Shown: piece by piece, positions 12,161 through 24,189 of the stretch | Numbering within the stretch: the stretch's first letter is position 1 | How the letters are laid out: each line of letters begins with the position of its first letter | From: Triparma columacea | Lineage: Eukaryota > Sar > Bolidophyceae > Parmales > Triparmaceae | DNA length: 46,830 bases | Reading direction: 5' to 3' | NCBI GenBank assembly: GCA_030267965.1 | Contig: BRYA01000294.1 | Span: 1-46,830 of the forward strand | Position numbers and translations under genes: made by a program | The notes under the pieces: generated by a model | Told to the model about the DNA's origin: nothing | The model's database searches: none | The model's input: the letters and a program-made list of their open reading frames with translations, nothing else

Positions 12161-12835
12161 ATGGGGATCGCTGTCGCTGACAGCAATAATGACAAATCCG
12201 CATACCTGAAAGAGGCAGTTAGAACCATCGAGTCGCTCGCTTTCTCGAGGGGTAATTACCGGTCGAATATTAACATCTCACCATGTGGATCGAGGGCATG
12301 GGGGGAAATTAGGAGGGGGGAGCTAATGAACTTGATATGCTGGGGACCCTATAGCATGTGTTGCTGCCCGTACAATGTTTGGGGCTTGAAGCTGTACTTC
12401 GATGGGGACCAAAGACTAATGTGGGAGGTCTCCAAAAAGGTCTCCTCTTGCACAACCTGCTGCTTCTCAGGCTGGATAGGGCTCATGGTGATAAACAGCC
12501 AATACAAGGAGTTTAGAACCATTGTCGGTGAGGCCCTCGCCCAAGCACAGAGGAACGTGGGAAACCAGCAGCAATCTCAGCAGCAACCTCAACCACAATT
12601 TGGTGCTCAGTCCGAGTACACCGTGCCCTCAGCTCCTCCCCCAACGTACAATGATTCCGCGTTTGCTGCGCCCACGGTTCAAGCCATCCACGTCCCCGAC
12701 TTATATAGCGGTTCTGGAGACGTCCCTATTGCTACGGCTTACGTTGTGGAGGACCTTTCGGCGACCTCGTACAACGACTGCCCGTCTTACAGCGACGCAA
12801 TGGGGAACGACACGTGGCTGAAGCAAGGGATCTGA
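12161..12835 (+). CDS. Cys-rich protein with C-terminal PSAP/PPxY motif, 224 aa
   Basis: A single exon encodes 224 aa. Residues about 50-110 contain two hydrophobic cysteine clusters, GPYSMCCCPYNVWG and SSCTTCCFSGWIGLMV, suited to membrane insertion or palmitoylation. A Gln-rich stretch follows (about 130-148). The tail contains PSAPPPTY, where a PSAP late-domain motif and a PPxY motif overlap. In other eukaryotes PSAP binds ESCRT-I TSG101 and PPxY binds WW domains of Nedd4-type ligases; LITAF-like endosomal proteins combine the same motifs. A membrane-associated endosomal adaptor is therefore inferred. The protein family itself is unrecognised. The gene converges with the WD40 gene, 71 bp away. 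Confidence 0.65.
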   Translation: MGIAVADSNNDKSAYLKEAVRTIESLAFSRGNYRSNINISPCGSRAWGEIRRGELMNLICWGPYSMCCCPYNVWGLKLYFDGDQRLMWEVSKKVSSCTTCCFSGWIGLMVINSQYKEFRTIVGEALAQAQRNVGNQQQSQQQPQPQFGAQSEYTVPSAPPPTYNDSAFAAPTVQAIHVPDLYSGSGDVPIATAYVVEDLSATSYNDCPSYSDAMGNDTWLKQGI

Positions 12836-12906
12836 ATAAGGAAATGAATTCCATTTGCACTAAAACAATTACAATCAATCTCCTCCATGTCCCCCCCCCC
12901 CAATAC

Positions 12907-15900
12907 TCAGGCCACCTTCTTGATGACCTTTCCCTTAAGATATCCATAGAAGCAGTCAACGAACTCCTCAGCGTCCATGTCCCCGCTGATGGGGTCGATG
13001 CCTGATCCGGAGAAGATGCTGGCGAGGGCGTCCTGCTTGATTCCAAGGACCATGAAAGCGGACGTAAGTTGGCTAACCTTGAGCCTCCTCTCGTTATTTT
13101 CATCGTAGAGCATGAAGAGTTGTCTGAGGTCTGCCCTGGTGAAGTCGGTCTTGTGTCCTTGGATGTCCTTCTTCATTTTCGTGGTATGTTCCATGACGTG
13201 CACCATGATCTTCTGTTGTTCTGGGGTGGCCTTGTTGAAGACAACCTTGCAGATTTCGTCCATGCTGATGAGCCCGTTGTGGTTGGCGTCAATGTGCATG
13301 AAGAGTCTCCTGCTTTCCGTGGGCGTCATTTCTTGGTCCATACTATGCAGGAAGTCCTGCCATTCGTCCACGTCAATGGCGCCGCTGTAGTCCTTGTCGA
13401 CCCAACTGAAGCATCCGTAGAAGTGTTTGACCTCATCAAGTGTGTAGTTGGGGCCGAAGCTCCCGGGCCTCAACTCGCTCCACTTCTCTGGATATTTCTT
13501 CTTCTTATTTTTCTTCTTCCCCTTAGGACTACCTAATTCCCCTCCCATGCTCGACACGCTCGAGCTCCTCTTCATCATGCCACTGCTTGACTTCCTGCCC
13601 CGAACCCTTTTCTCCTCCTCCTCCCCGTTCTCTGTCAGCACAGCCATGTGTTTCATGACGGCATTGTCGACCTGGGCCTTCTGCGACATGACGCTGCTGA
13701 ACCTGCGCGAAATGAGTTAGACGAAAGGCGAGGAGGGGATTCGTGCGGCAACGAGAGAAAATGCTTGTCTTGTACACAAGTGTAACACTAACACTAACAC
13801 TTTCCTCACTTCTCTTCGTTCAACTACGCTCCACTCCGTCTCGCTTTCGCCCTGCCAAACTCACCTCCTCTTGATTTCGTCAGCCTCTGTGAGGATTGTC
13901 AGATGTCCCTTCTCGTGTTCCCTCTTCTTCTTCTCCATGAACTTGTGCTTTACGACGTCCATGTGGGTGCCCTTGCTCAAGTCTAGATCCTTCTCGTGGT
14001 CGGCGTCCTCCATTTGGTGTTGGTACTTGCTCATGTGCTGGCTGTTCAAGCCAAAGTCCCTAGAGCTGTCAAGCGTCTTCCTGTGCACCTTGTGAAGGTG
14101 GATTTTGGGGCTCGCGTCATCTGTCATGTTCGAGCTGAACCTGCGACGACGAGCGACGCCAAATCAATCCCGAAAATTGTTAGATGAAAGGCTGAGATCC
14201 ATGCAGCTTATTCCAACCCTTTACACTTCTCATTCCACTCGCTATTTCGCTCGCCGCTCTCACCTCCTCCTCCCCCCGGTATCCTTGGGGGACTCGATAT
14301 GCCCCTCAAGCTCATCATCGCTGTCACTCATATCGTCCTCCAACTTGTCTGCCAACCCTGTGTTCATCTCCATCATTATTTCCTTCCTGCCCTGCAGCTG
14401 CGCCCTCGGCGGGGCCGTACCCGGTGGGTAGTATTTTTCCATCTTCCGCCTGTTTGACGAGCTGATTCCCGCTGGCGTTATTGGCGCTTTGCGAAGGTTC
14501 TGGAGTGGGCACGGTTAAGGGTGAGAGTATGTATTGAAGGCGGCAAAGTAGGTACGGTGAGATCCAAATACACAGGGGTATGGTTGTCTCTGCACTTCCC
14601 CACCCCACCCCCCCACACCCCACACCTACCTTTGTGCTCCTCTCAAACTCTCCAACCAAGTTCTTGTAACCTCTCCAGTTTTGCCTGCCTGCCGACCCCC
14701 CTTCCCTGACCCCCCCCGTCGTTTTGGGCCTGCGCTCGGCTAGGTGCGAAAGATCTGGCAGCCCGGAAGGTCCCGACACACCCTTCGTCTTCCCAGGGTC
14801 GTCAAGTAGTACACTGCCCTTGGCAAATTCAGGAAGCGTCAGCTCCAATTCCGGCTCCTGCATCCTAAGCTCCGCCATTTTTTCCAGCTGCGACGGAATG
14901 ACGACAGGGTACGCCCTCGCGTAGGCCTCCCTCCTCTCTTGGTACTTTCCAATTTTCGTGAGCTGCTTCATCTGCTCAAAGTCGTATACCCCATCCAGTA
15001 CTCCCAGGTGCACGCTCCTCACCGTGAATGCGTCAGCGACGTCAGGAACCTTTCCTGTTTTCTTGATTTGCTCGAACGGACTTTGCTCCTCGAAGAAGTC
15101 TCCAAAGTCTGACACTTTAAAGCCGTCTGTCGTGGTGCCCATCCTTCCCCCCCCTGTGGCAGTCCTCGCCCCGCTTATCTCACTCTTTGCCCCAGAATTC
15201 TTGATTTGATTTAAAATCGTCCTCCTGTCAAGCGTCAAGTCATTATTGAAATCTCCACTAATCGACGACTTCTTCCCGTTCCTTGAAGGGCTCTTGTTGA
15301 CGCCATGTTTCACGGTGAAGTTGGTCCCGAACGCCTTGATTAGGGTGTTCTTGAGCCTCGGCGCCTTCACCGTCTTCGATAGCTTGTTCCACAAGTTTTT
15401 GGCCTTGTGCATACCCTCTTCCTCCTTTTTCTCTTCCGCTGTAGGCTTCACAGAGCGAACGTACGTCGTCCGCCTCGTTGGTCGCCTCTTCTTCACCGTA
15501 AGGAGCTCCTCCGCCTTCTTCACGTGACGCTCCGAGACGTCGTGCCGCTCCTGAGGAAAGTTCCAGTCAATCTCACTCACGGGAAGGTGAAATTGCTTGC
15601 GCCTGTATTGCTTCCCTTCCCCCACGTTTGGCAGCCTCATCTCGCCAAGAAGCTGACCCTCGACCCCCCAGACGCACATGAAACCATCATCGCTGCTGGT
15701 CAGAACCGTCGGAGGGTTCTGGATGCAAAGGCTCTTGATAATGCTGTGGCCAGGGTGCGCAATCCACCTTTGCTTCACATCCACCTGCAAAAGCGTCTCA
15801 TCATTCGGAACGATTGCGCTCATGCCCAAGTACCCCTTCACGTCCCTATGAATCTTTAGCTCGGGCATGTAGTCCGGCTCCTTGCAGGGGAAATGAGCCT

Positions 15901-18900
15901 CGTCAATCTTCTCCAGGACGACCTCAGGCCTGCTCTCCCTGACCTTCTGGAAGATTTCCTCCACCTCAAACAAGCTCACCGAGCCACGGTCGTCCGTAAA
16001 GACTAAGTGTCCCGGAGATTCACCCTCAGGCTTGATTCTATCAATCCCTGTTATGTGCCCCACGTTGAGCCTCAAATCCCCCAACCTACACAAGCACTCC
16101 AGCCTAGCATCCTCCCCCTTGAAGTGGTACTGCCACAAGTGACAAACCCCGCTGCCCCCACATACCACAATCAGCGCATATTCTTCAATGATGCATATTT
16201 GGCTCACGTCCTTGTCGGTGCTGCCCCCAATGCACTTCAAGGAGAACCTCTGAAAGTCCCAAACCTTGAAGTCCCCGAAACTGTCGCCGTGCCCCCCAGT
16301 AACGATGATGGAGAGCTTGTGACTGTACGCCAACGTGCTGATCTGGCCCTTGTGAGCATTCTCAACGCTCCTCAACATGGGAAGCTCCCCGTCCAAGTCG
16401 TGGAGGACACAAAACCTCTTATCATGTCCAGCGGTGATGACCATGCTGTTCGCTTCGCAAAACACTACCGACGTAACCTCACCATCGTGGACATCCGTAT
16501 GATTTAGTGCCGTCCCAGTAATGTAGTTGAGCAGGGAAACTTTCCCTCTGTCGTCACCGACGAAGACTCTACGCTGGCGAGGGTAGTCCGTCGTCGCACT
16601 GAATATATCGTCATCGGAAAAGTCTGCGAAGCTCCTAATGTACGAACCGTCAGTGGCGTCCCAAAGGTGAATTGAGCTTCCGATGACGGCGACGAAATTG
16701 AAGGAGGCAGAATTGTACAGAAGGCAGTTGGGAGCCAGAAACTCTTTGCGGTTGCGCACGGGAATGAAGTGGTCGAAACGCGAGCTGAGGGGGGAGGGGA
16801 TTAGTTGGTTAATGGACCAAACAACTCATTCCACTTCATCATTGGTCATTTTCCACGACAACTCCTCCATACACCACTTTGACACTCACCACCCCGCTAG
16901 TATGTTGCTGTACTGGTCGACCATAATCTCCTTGCAGAGGGGCGCGAGTATGCAATTGTATTCAACTTGTTGGCCGTCAGTGCTGCTGAACCCATGCCAA
17001 GTCTGCAGCGAAGTCTGCTCCGTGGTCAGAGAAATCGCGACGTCCCAAATTCTGAACTCTCCCGTTTCGTCCAGAGTAACCGCGAGAGTTGGCTTGTCGA
17101 TGGTTGAGGGGAGCAGCGTCACATCGACGATGGGCCTCTTGTGACCGTGCAATGTGAAGAGCTTCTCCTTTGAAACTATATCCCAGACAACAGCGTCGTA
17201 TTCAAATCCAACTGAGACGAGAACAGAGTCGCAGTACGCGAGTTTCCTGACTCCGTGGCTGTGCCCTTTCAGGGTCTTTTTGCGAGTGAAATTTTCCAAG
17301 CCCCAGAGCTGGATGGTCTTATCCATGCTGCAAGTGGCGAGAAAGTTCTTATCCTTGATGATGACCATGTCCATGATCATGTCACTGTGCCCGTCATCTT
17401 CCCTGTTGGGGTCCCTCTTGCATCTACAGGAGTCAATGTCCCACGGGTATATCCTGTCATTTTGCCCCGTCGAGTACAAAACTTCCGACCCCGCGTCCCA
17501 CGCGAGTCTAATTTGGGCCTTGCATTGGAGAACGTGCTGGAAAATAGTGTCCTTGAGGGAATATCTGCGATGAATCCCCCCGGCGGTGAGCTGAGAAGGT
17601 GAAGGGATGGGTGGGGGGGGAGGGAGGGAGGCGCGGGGTCAGCTAGAAACAACGGCAACGCGGAATAGGACGGAAATGTCGATCTTTTCTATTTCTCACC
17701 TCCTCTTCGTACAAGTATATCGTGTTGTCAGAACAAGCAATGGCAATAATGTTCTTCGATGGTATGTGGACGAGATCATGCACGGTGAGGTTTTGCTTCT
17801 GAGTTATGTCAGTCTTATCACCCACGTGAAGACTGTGTACAAAGTGGCCCTTGTTGCTGTAGGCGTTGATCACGTCCGAATCTTTCTGAATGGTCAGAAC
17901 CTTCTTCGTCTCTGGTATGTGGAGCATCCTGACAATCGGGTTGAGGGGACCCAAGTCATGATTTTCTTGGTTGGGGTCGGGGACTATGGAGACAGTGTAG
18001 ACGTCAAGGTTGGTATGATCGGCTTGTTTGGTCGCCGACATGCCGTTTTCAATGTTGAAGGACGTGAACTCATCCCAATCGACCATTGTGTCTCCGTTGA
18101 TGTCAATCTGCTCGAAGAATTCCTCGAGGATGGCCACTGTGTGGGCGGCTTCCTTGGGTTCGGCGAGTCGAGGGAAGGTCTTGAGCAGCTGCTTGAAGAG
18201 AACCTTGACAAAGGCATCGATGGGTAACCCTTCCGGATCCATGGTGAAATATTTCTTCAGGTGCGGAAGTGCATGGCTGCTGAGTGAGGTGCATACACTT
18301 TGGACATCAGGGAGAAGCCTCTGGTTCTCCGGGAGCTTCTGGGGAAAGATATCCCCAAGGCTGAATTCAAGCTTGTCCATAATTTCGTTCTTGGTCCTAG
18401 TCATGAGCTCCTTCATGACAATGTTCGTTTTCCACTGGTGGTGGTCGGTGGGGTCTCTGAAGACCTTGTAAAGCACCAGGCAATTGTAGGAGTCTAGCGA
18501 CGACGGCTGCATCCCCACGTTGAAGAGGAGCTTGTTTTCAGTAGCCTTGTGGGTCTTGAACTTTGGGATGCCCGGTCTCGAGGCCATGGAGTCCTGCGGG
18601 GGGGGTTGAGGGTGTTGGGGGGGGGGAGGGTCAGCAAGGCACACAAGGGATGTGGGCTATTGGTTGGGGGAAATACCACCGCGGCGGGCAGAGCCGAACG
18701 CACCTTCATGTACGTAATCTTACGAACGAACGATCGGAGCTGCGAAACCTCGGTGAAATTGCTCGAGAGTGAGGTGGCCAAAACAATAACAGCCCGAACC
18801 TTGGGACTGATTGAGCTCAAATCAATAGATAGGACCTCCTCGTCGGCACCATTCAAGCCATCGCTGTCACCGCTCAACGCGATGCTCGCGTCATTGCTCA

Positions 18901-19177
18901 CAGGACTGTCAAAGCCGATAATCTCCAAAAACCTCCCCTTGAGATCATAGGTGATGCCTGTTATGTCCAAGTCACAGCCCATCTTGGTGTTCCGGCTCTT
19001 CCACGACAGGACGGCCTGCAGGGACTCGATATTATAGTCTAGGTCCAAATTGGTCCCCGGCTCCAAGTCATCGTGCGCTACCCTAGGCAAACTCTTTACC
19101 CTGCCAACCTGCTGCTTGGATTTCCCCTGGGTAGAGCCCGTCCTTGGAGACTGGCGCGGCGTATTGGCGGAGGACAT
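12907..19177 (-). CDS. TerD-like / EF-hand / WD40-repeat / EF-hand protein, 1,843 aa
   Basis: Seven exons: 19177-18704, 18593-17700, 17590-16890, 16784-14630, 14499-14264, 14140-13865 and 13702-12907; all six junction phases agree. Residues about 38-235 resemble a TerD calcium-binding fold: MGCDLDITG, then ALSGDSDGLNGADEEVLSID, then FTEVSQLRSFVRKI, and a WK-containing final strand. Canonical EF-hand loops are DINGDTMVDWDE (about 322-333), DKDYSGAIDVDE (about 1681) and DANHNGLISMDE; a fourth, DENNERRLKVSQ, is degenerate. About 370-1000 holds at least nine WD40-like blades (TCSMDKTIQLW, VSVGFEYDAVVWDI, TAGHDKRFCVLHD). Long basic linkers follow, one near-polylysine. WD40 plus EF-hand architecture is typical of axonemal or cytoskeletal proteins such as WDR49/CFAP337 relatives, so a flagellar role is plausible but inferred. 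ATG at 19177 was chosen; an upstream in-frame TTG is not needed. Confidence 0.85.
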
Positions 19178-19354
19178 AGGGATTGACGCCGTCGAACCCA
19201 ACCAACACTAATTTCACTGCGAAGCGGGTTCAACGATGGTAAATGAGGGAAGAGTGGGGGCAAGGAGTTGGCTCTGCTTGGACTCAGTCGGTCCGAAGTC
19301 GGGTAGGACCCCTCTCTACACTGGAATTATGGAGCTTTCAATTGTGTTTAAGGG
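19178..19354. promoter_or_regulatory. Short divergent promoter region
   Basis: Only 177 bp separate the start codons of the TerD/WD40 gene (-) and the secreted Cys-rich gene (+), implying a shared or overlapping promoter. No specific element is recognised. Confidence 0.4.
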
Positions 19355-21039
19355 ATGGTTTGTTTTGAGAAAACATTCATCCTCGCTTTGTTTTCAGCTG
19401 CAGTGATCGCGGGGAACGTCGCTGCAACCACCTTTGCTGACGACAGACCTGCGGGTGATGCAGGAACTGGAGATAATTTTGAAGGGGTTGGGTCAAACCG
19501 GCAGGGGTGGGTTGGTGGGTGGGTTGGAGGGGGAGAGAAGTCGGTTCGGGGGGAGAGGGCGAGGGAGGGGGGAGGGGATAATAGCCGAGGAGGGGAGGAA
19601 GACGAATTCTTTATTGACCCGATAATATCACAGGGGTCCCCAAGCTACAGGCTAAACAAAATAATTGAGGGGTTGAAGAGGAGGATCGCAGAATCGTCGA
19701 ACCAGGGTTCAAACTGCATGGAGGTGGGGGGTGGGTACTCGCCCAAGTACTCTTTGTGCGAGGGCTGCATGGTATCGAATGCCCTCCAGTGCGTTGAGGA
19801 CATGAGGACCAATGCGAGCGCAAATGTTAGGGGAGGTTGCGACCTCCAATCGATGATGGTTGAGCCCCAACCCGAGTGCTGCACCAAGTTTGGGTTCCCT
19901 GACACCGGCGTCAAGATCGCGCCCGAAACTTCGGCCTACAATGATGCCCTGCTATGCCTTGAGAGGAGTGATTGCAAGTGCTATGGAGGGGGCCTGGATT
20001 GTGCGGAGGACGACCAGCACGATATATACACGAACTTGCAAGCGGTGAGTTTGGGCGTAGGGGAGGAAGAAGGGGGAGAAGGGGATGAGGGAGGAGAAGG
20101 AGGGGGAGGAGAAGGAGGGGGTGGAGAAGGAGGGGGTGGAGAAGGAGGGGGAGGAGGAGGAGGGGAGGAGGAGAGGAGGAAGGGGAAAAGGAGTAGGAAG
20201 NNNNNNNNNNNNNNNNNCCCCCCCCCCCCCCCCCACTCCCCCCCGCGCGCCCTTCCCCTACCTTTACACCTATCCCAACCCCAACACAGGAGTGCTGGTC
20301 CCATACAGTGCACCAGGACTGCAGGACGTCGTGCTCAATCTGGATCCACGATGGTGCAGAACCCATCGGCGATATTACGACGGGAGATTGCCAAGAGTGG
20401 GACCCAGATGAACCGTCACAGGGAGGCTGCTGGGAGTACTTTGATCCCCCAACTCCGCCGAAATACAAGTATGACCTGCCCCAGTGCGCGAAGGGAACGG
20501 AAAACTACGATAGGTGGAGGGATGGGGGAGTTATAGTTAACGGTAGGGTGGAAGTAAAGGCACAGTACGACTGGTGGTACTGCTGGTACACTGCCCACTG
20601 CCTCTTCCCGGACGGCAGGCGAAAATACCCCCCCCTGGCTCACGAGGACACGGGCGAGCTCCTGACGGCCCAAAACTGCACCACCAACCCCTGCGTGGAA
20701 GTTTACGGAAAGGCCTGCTCTCCAGAGCAACAAGCGGAGCATGACAACAACATCGCGGCCGGCATAACGCCAGACTTTGACTGTATGCCGGGAGGAATTC
20801 CAACCTACTGCGACACCTCTGTTGACACGACTTTCTTGGCCGATGGGACAGTCGTGCAAACACCTAGAGGGATCCTTATACCCCCAGATACCGTAACAAA
20901 GAACGAGGACATCGACTGTAAGGTCGATATATTTGCTTGTTTGCCAACCAAGAGCGCTGGGCCTGGGGCCTGGTGGGGAGGTTGGTTGTTAGCGGGGTTG
21001 TGCTTCGGGGCTGTGAACCTCGCTGTGGTGTTTGTGTAG
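19355..21039 (+). CDS. Secreted Cys-rich protein with C-terminal hydrophobic anchor, 479 aa
   Basis: Exons 19355-20044 and 20290-21039 join in phase 0, with an assembly gap inside the intron. Residues about 5-24 form a signal peptide (FILALFSAAVIAGNVAA). A Gly-rich, low-complexity stretch (about 46-85) precedes two Cys-rich regions with many paired cysteines (CEGCMVSNALQC, PECC, CKCYGGGLDC; CWSHTVHQDC, WWYCWYTAHC). The end is small-residue-rich then hydrophobic (WWGGWLLAGLCFGAVNLAVV), consistent with a GPI signal or a single TM anchor. It is probably an extracellular or wall-associated protein; no known domain is recognised. The Gly-rich stretch could be an unspliced intron, but I see no convincing donor and acceptor pair there. 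Confidence 0.7.
20045..20289 (+). repeat. Intron with purine minisatellite, assembly gap and poly-C
   Basis: After the GTGAG donor, GGAGAAGGAGGGGGT-like units repeat from about 20085 to 20165. Purines continue to a 17-N gap (20201-20217). The sequence then switches to poly-C and pyrimidines up to the CACAG acceptor. G-rich then C-rich flanks suggest a fold-back or polymerase-blocking sequence, which may be why the gap exists. Confidence 0.7.
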
Positions 21040-21993
21040 CAGTGCGGTGTAATTCTTTTTTTACAATACGAACGTTGATTAAGTTTTTGCAAATTGCGAG
21101 GGTCGTTTTGTTGTTTGTCGTGTCTGCGACAGCTCAGGAGGTTGAAAGGTGAATGTTGGAAATGCACAGCAATTTCATCGCGGGATCCTGCACCCCCCAC
21201 ATGTTTCCCCATCGACACCATTCGCCGGGGTCCGCTCTTAAAATGGCGATGCATGTTTTGCTTTTGACCCACTTTTGGCATGAAGCTTCAAATTTTCAAT
21301 TTCCCCGCACCTCCCCGCCCCAACCAAACACACTGCGCACACCACAACGCACCAACACCCCCCCTCACCCCCATCCTTCCCACCCGTCACGACCATCACA
21401 ATTTTGAAGAGCTCTCCAACATGTCTCATCACCCAATTTCCTCATCAAGAAAAAGCCAAAATCGACAGTGAGTCCTTCACCTCCAAACTCCTCCAAACGT
21501 GCGAAACACCCCGTCCCCTTATCAGCGATGTGCCACCTGTGTCTATTTAAGACCTCTCGAACGAACGAATATCGACAGATGTGCCACCCAGCTGGGAGCA
21601 GCCCCACCACAGATCCGATCTCGAGATGCAGAGTTTTGCCAAATGCTGCTCTGCCTGTGATGTAACCCAAACTACGACGACAAAATATCGTCAATATATG
21701 TACAATATCCATTGTCACTTAATGGCGTACCACAAAACGACGGATTGCATGAAATATCTCTTCTCTCCGCTGAGGCACTCCCTATCAGATTCACCAAACC
21801 TTGATGAACACGCGATTATATGAAGAAAAGGTCACCCTAAATCTCGGAACGACGAACACAATTACACAGAATCCCTTCGATATCACAACGCACCCAGTGC
21901 TGGATCCTCCTACCTCCCTCTCTCTCCCCCCTTCTCCTCTTTTACCTCTCTCCTCACTAACCTCCCTCCCTCCCCCTCCGTCTCAGATTAACC
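21040..21993 (+). other. Intergenic region with probable 5' UTR intron of eL32
   Basis: No convincing protein or RNA gene lies here. The pyrimidine tract ending TCTCAG at 21981-21986, eight bases before the eL32 ATG, looks like a 3' splice site. A matching GTGAGT donor lies at 21469. A leader intron of about 518 nt is likely but unproven. Confidence 0.35.
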
Positions 21994-22407
21994 ATGGCCC
22001 CTAAGGTTACCCCCCTCAACAAGAAGACCGTGGTGAAGAAGCGCACCAAGAAGTTCGCCCGCCACCAGAGCGACCTCTTCATGCGCATCTCCAACAGTTC
22101 CTGGAGAAAGCCTAAGGGAATTGATGGACGTGTGCAGCGCAGGTTTAAGGGTGCCATCCCTATGCCCAACGTTGGATACGGATCCGACAAGAAGACTCGC
22201 AACGTCCTCCCCAACGGATTCCGCAAGGTTGTCGTTTCCAATGTTGATGAGCTTGAGATGCTTCTCATGCACAACCGCAAATACTGCGGCGAGATCGCCC
22301 ACAACGTTAGCTCTAAGAACCGCAAGGTTATCGTCGAGAGGGCTGAGCAGCTTGGTGTGAGGTTGACCAACGCTGGTGCTAAGCTTAAGTCCGAGGAGGA
22401 TGAGTAA
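21994..22407 (+). CDS. RPL32: 60S ribosomal protein eL32
   Basis: A single coding exon gives 137 aa, the family's usual length. The hallmark order is visible: [53 protein letters not shown], then the C-terminal block ending around residue 125 ([19 protein letters not shown]). It is a structural protein of the large cytosolic ribosomal subunit. The start ACCATGG is in a strong context and follows a probable leader intron acceptor. The gene is same-strand with CapZ alpha 177 bp downstream. Confidence 0.97.
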   Translation: MAPKVTPLNKKTVVKKRTKKFARHQSDLFMRISNSSWRKPKGIDGRVQRRFKGAIPMPNVGYGSDKKTRNVLPNGFRKVVVSNVDELEMLLMHNRKYCGEIAHNVSSKNRKVIVERAEQLGVRLTNAGAKLKSEEDE

Positions 22408-22584
22408 AGCATTAGAACTGAATGTCAACAAAAAAAACTCATATAGATTATTTCACACGATGCTATCATCACACACTACCTCATCTTGCCTGAGCAGACA
22501 ATTTTCGTCTCCTAGCTTGGACGGCGAAACTTACCATATGGAAATGGCCAATGTAAGAACCAAAATCTAAAATAAAATTAAAGA

Positions 22585-24007
22585 ATGAGCGACGAAGTAA
22601 GCACTCGCACACAGACCCCTCTCATATACCCAGACGTCCCATAAAGCTACCAAATATTCCTTGACGCGCCTTTCAAATGAGAAACAAGGGGCATATCCTT
22701 GGCCCGACCTCCTTCCTTATTTTGCCATTTCTTCCCCTCTTTGACCCCCGCCTAGACTCACCCCCCCCCCCACCTCACCTCTTTCAAATGAAAACCCTAA
22801 CCAGGAATACGAGGAGGTATCCAACGAAGAGAAGCTGAGGATAGCACAGCATTTCCTCCTCTCGGCTCCTCCGGGGCAATTCTCAGGTGAGTTTCTAGCC
22901 ACCTTCAATGTCAGCACGTTTAATATTGCAACATCCACACATTTGGCACCAAAATTAATATCTTGGCGTCCACCGGTTTGACATCGTCTCATTCCCCCCC
23001 CACCTTCATGTCTCCCCCCTCACGCCCTTACAGAGCTCCTGGCAGACGTCACGAAGCTCCTGCCGAAGGAACTAATATCCCCAGAGATGCTCACAGGGAT
23101 CAAGAGGGCGTACGACGTCAAGCACTCAGCCCTGGTCGAGGTCGACGGGGAGAAGGATAAAGTTGTTGTTGTGAGTAGCTTGGGTTTGGGGGAGATGCTA
23201 AGTGGGGAGCTGCGATTGATTTTCTCTGACCCTCCCCCTCCCCCCCTCTTCACCGCCCCCCAACTCTCACCCCCAGCTCTGCAAGGAGGCAGAGCTGGAC
23301 GCAACAAAGTACATTGACTCCCACACCAAGAAAATCGTGAAGGTCGATCACGTGGGCCAGACCGCGACAACAGTCACCGACAAGCCCCTTCCCCCCAACG
23401 CGTTCGACGGAAGCGTCGAGGAGAAGAGGGTCACAGCCCTCGCCGGATTGGACGAATACCTCAAGAACCACTTCTCTGAGGGCCGCGCTGCGTGTGGCGC
23501 ATTCTCAAAGGGAGGGAAGGTGACTCTCGTGATTTCTGGCGACAAGGTAGGTGGAGGGGTTGGTGCCGTACGAGTGTCCCTCAAATCTTTTTCATGTTCT
23601 TACTGTTCACCCCCCTCCCCTCCCCTCCCCTCCCCTACCCTCTCCACACCCAGATAAACCTCAAGAACTACTGGTCGGGCTCTTGGACTTCCACCTGGGA
23701 AATCGACGGCGAAAACAATATCACAGGCACCACGAAGATTAGGGCTCACTACTTCGAGGAGGGCAACGTGCAACTCCACACCACGAAGGAGTTTCCCTCC
23801 TCCAAGCTTACCGGCGACCTCAAAGCCAGTGTCACGGAGCATATCAATAAGTGTGAGCAGTCCCTGCACCTCGCGCTTGGGGCCATGTACCAGAACATGA
23901 GTGAGGAGACGCTGAAGGCTATGAGGAGGGTCATGCCTATCACTAGGAGCAAGATGGAGTGGAATATGCAGGCCCATAAAATGGTGAAACAGTTACACAC
24001 CAAGTAG
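22585..24007 (+). CDS. CAPZA: F-actin-capping protein subunit alpha (CapZ alpha), 284 aa
   Basis: Exons 22585-22596, 22805-22886, 23034-23170, 23277-23546 and 23654-24007 splice in phase to 284 aa, close to the usual 286. The first exon encodes only MSDE. Family blocks are EEKLRIAQHFLLSAPPGQF, the central NYWSGSWTSTWEI, HYFEEGNVQLHTTKEF, and the C-terminal MSEETLKAMRRVMPITRSK with a following amphipathic tail. With the beta subunit it caps barbed ends of actin filaments. The extremely short first exon hides the true start, but its GTAAGC donor and the CTAACCAG acceptor fit phase 0. Confidence 0.95.
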
Positions 24008-24189
24008 AAGAAATGCTGAGTGGTGGGCGGGGGAGAGGGGTAACTGGGGAGAGAAGGGGAGCACATCGCTGCCGAAACAACACAGACTTAAGGGTAGCAC
24101 GGCAAGCAGCAAATGAAAAAACCCCCACAAAACTGATTTTTCCCCTTAAACTTATTATATTCACACAACAGCGCTTGAAAGAAATGATA

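Noticed and set aside
19487..19600. Extra intron in the secreted Cys-rich gene
   Set aside because: Gly-rich and intron-like, but no good donor/acceptor pair, and the frame stays open; kept as coding with caution.
21365..21718. Minus-strand 117-codon frame upstream of eL32
   Set aside because: No domain, splice logic or codon signal; it overlaps the probable eL32 leader.
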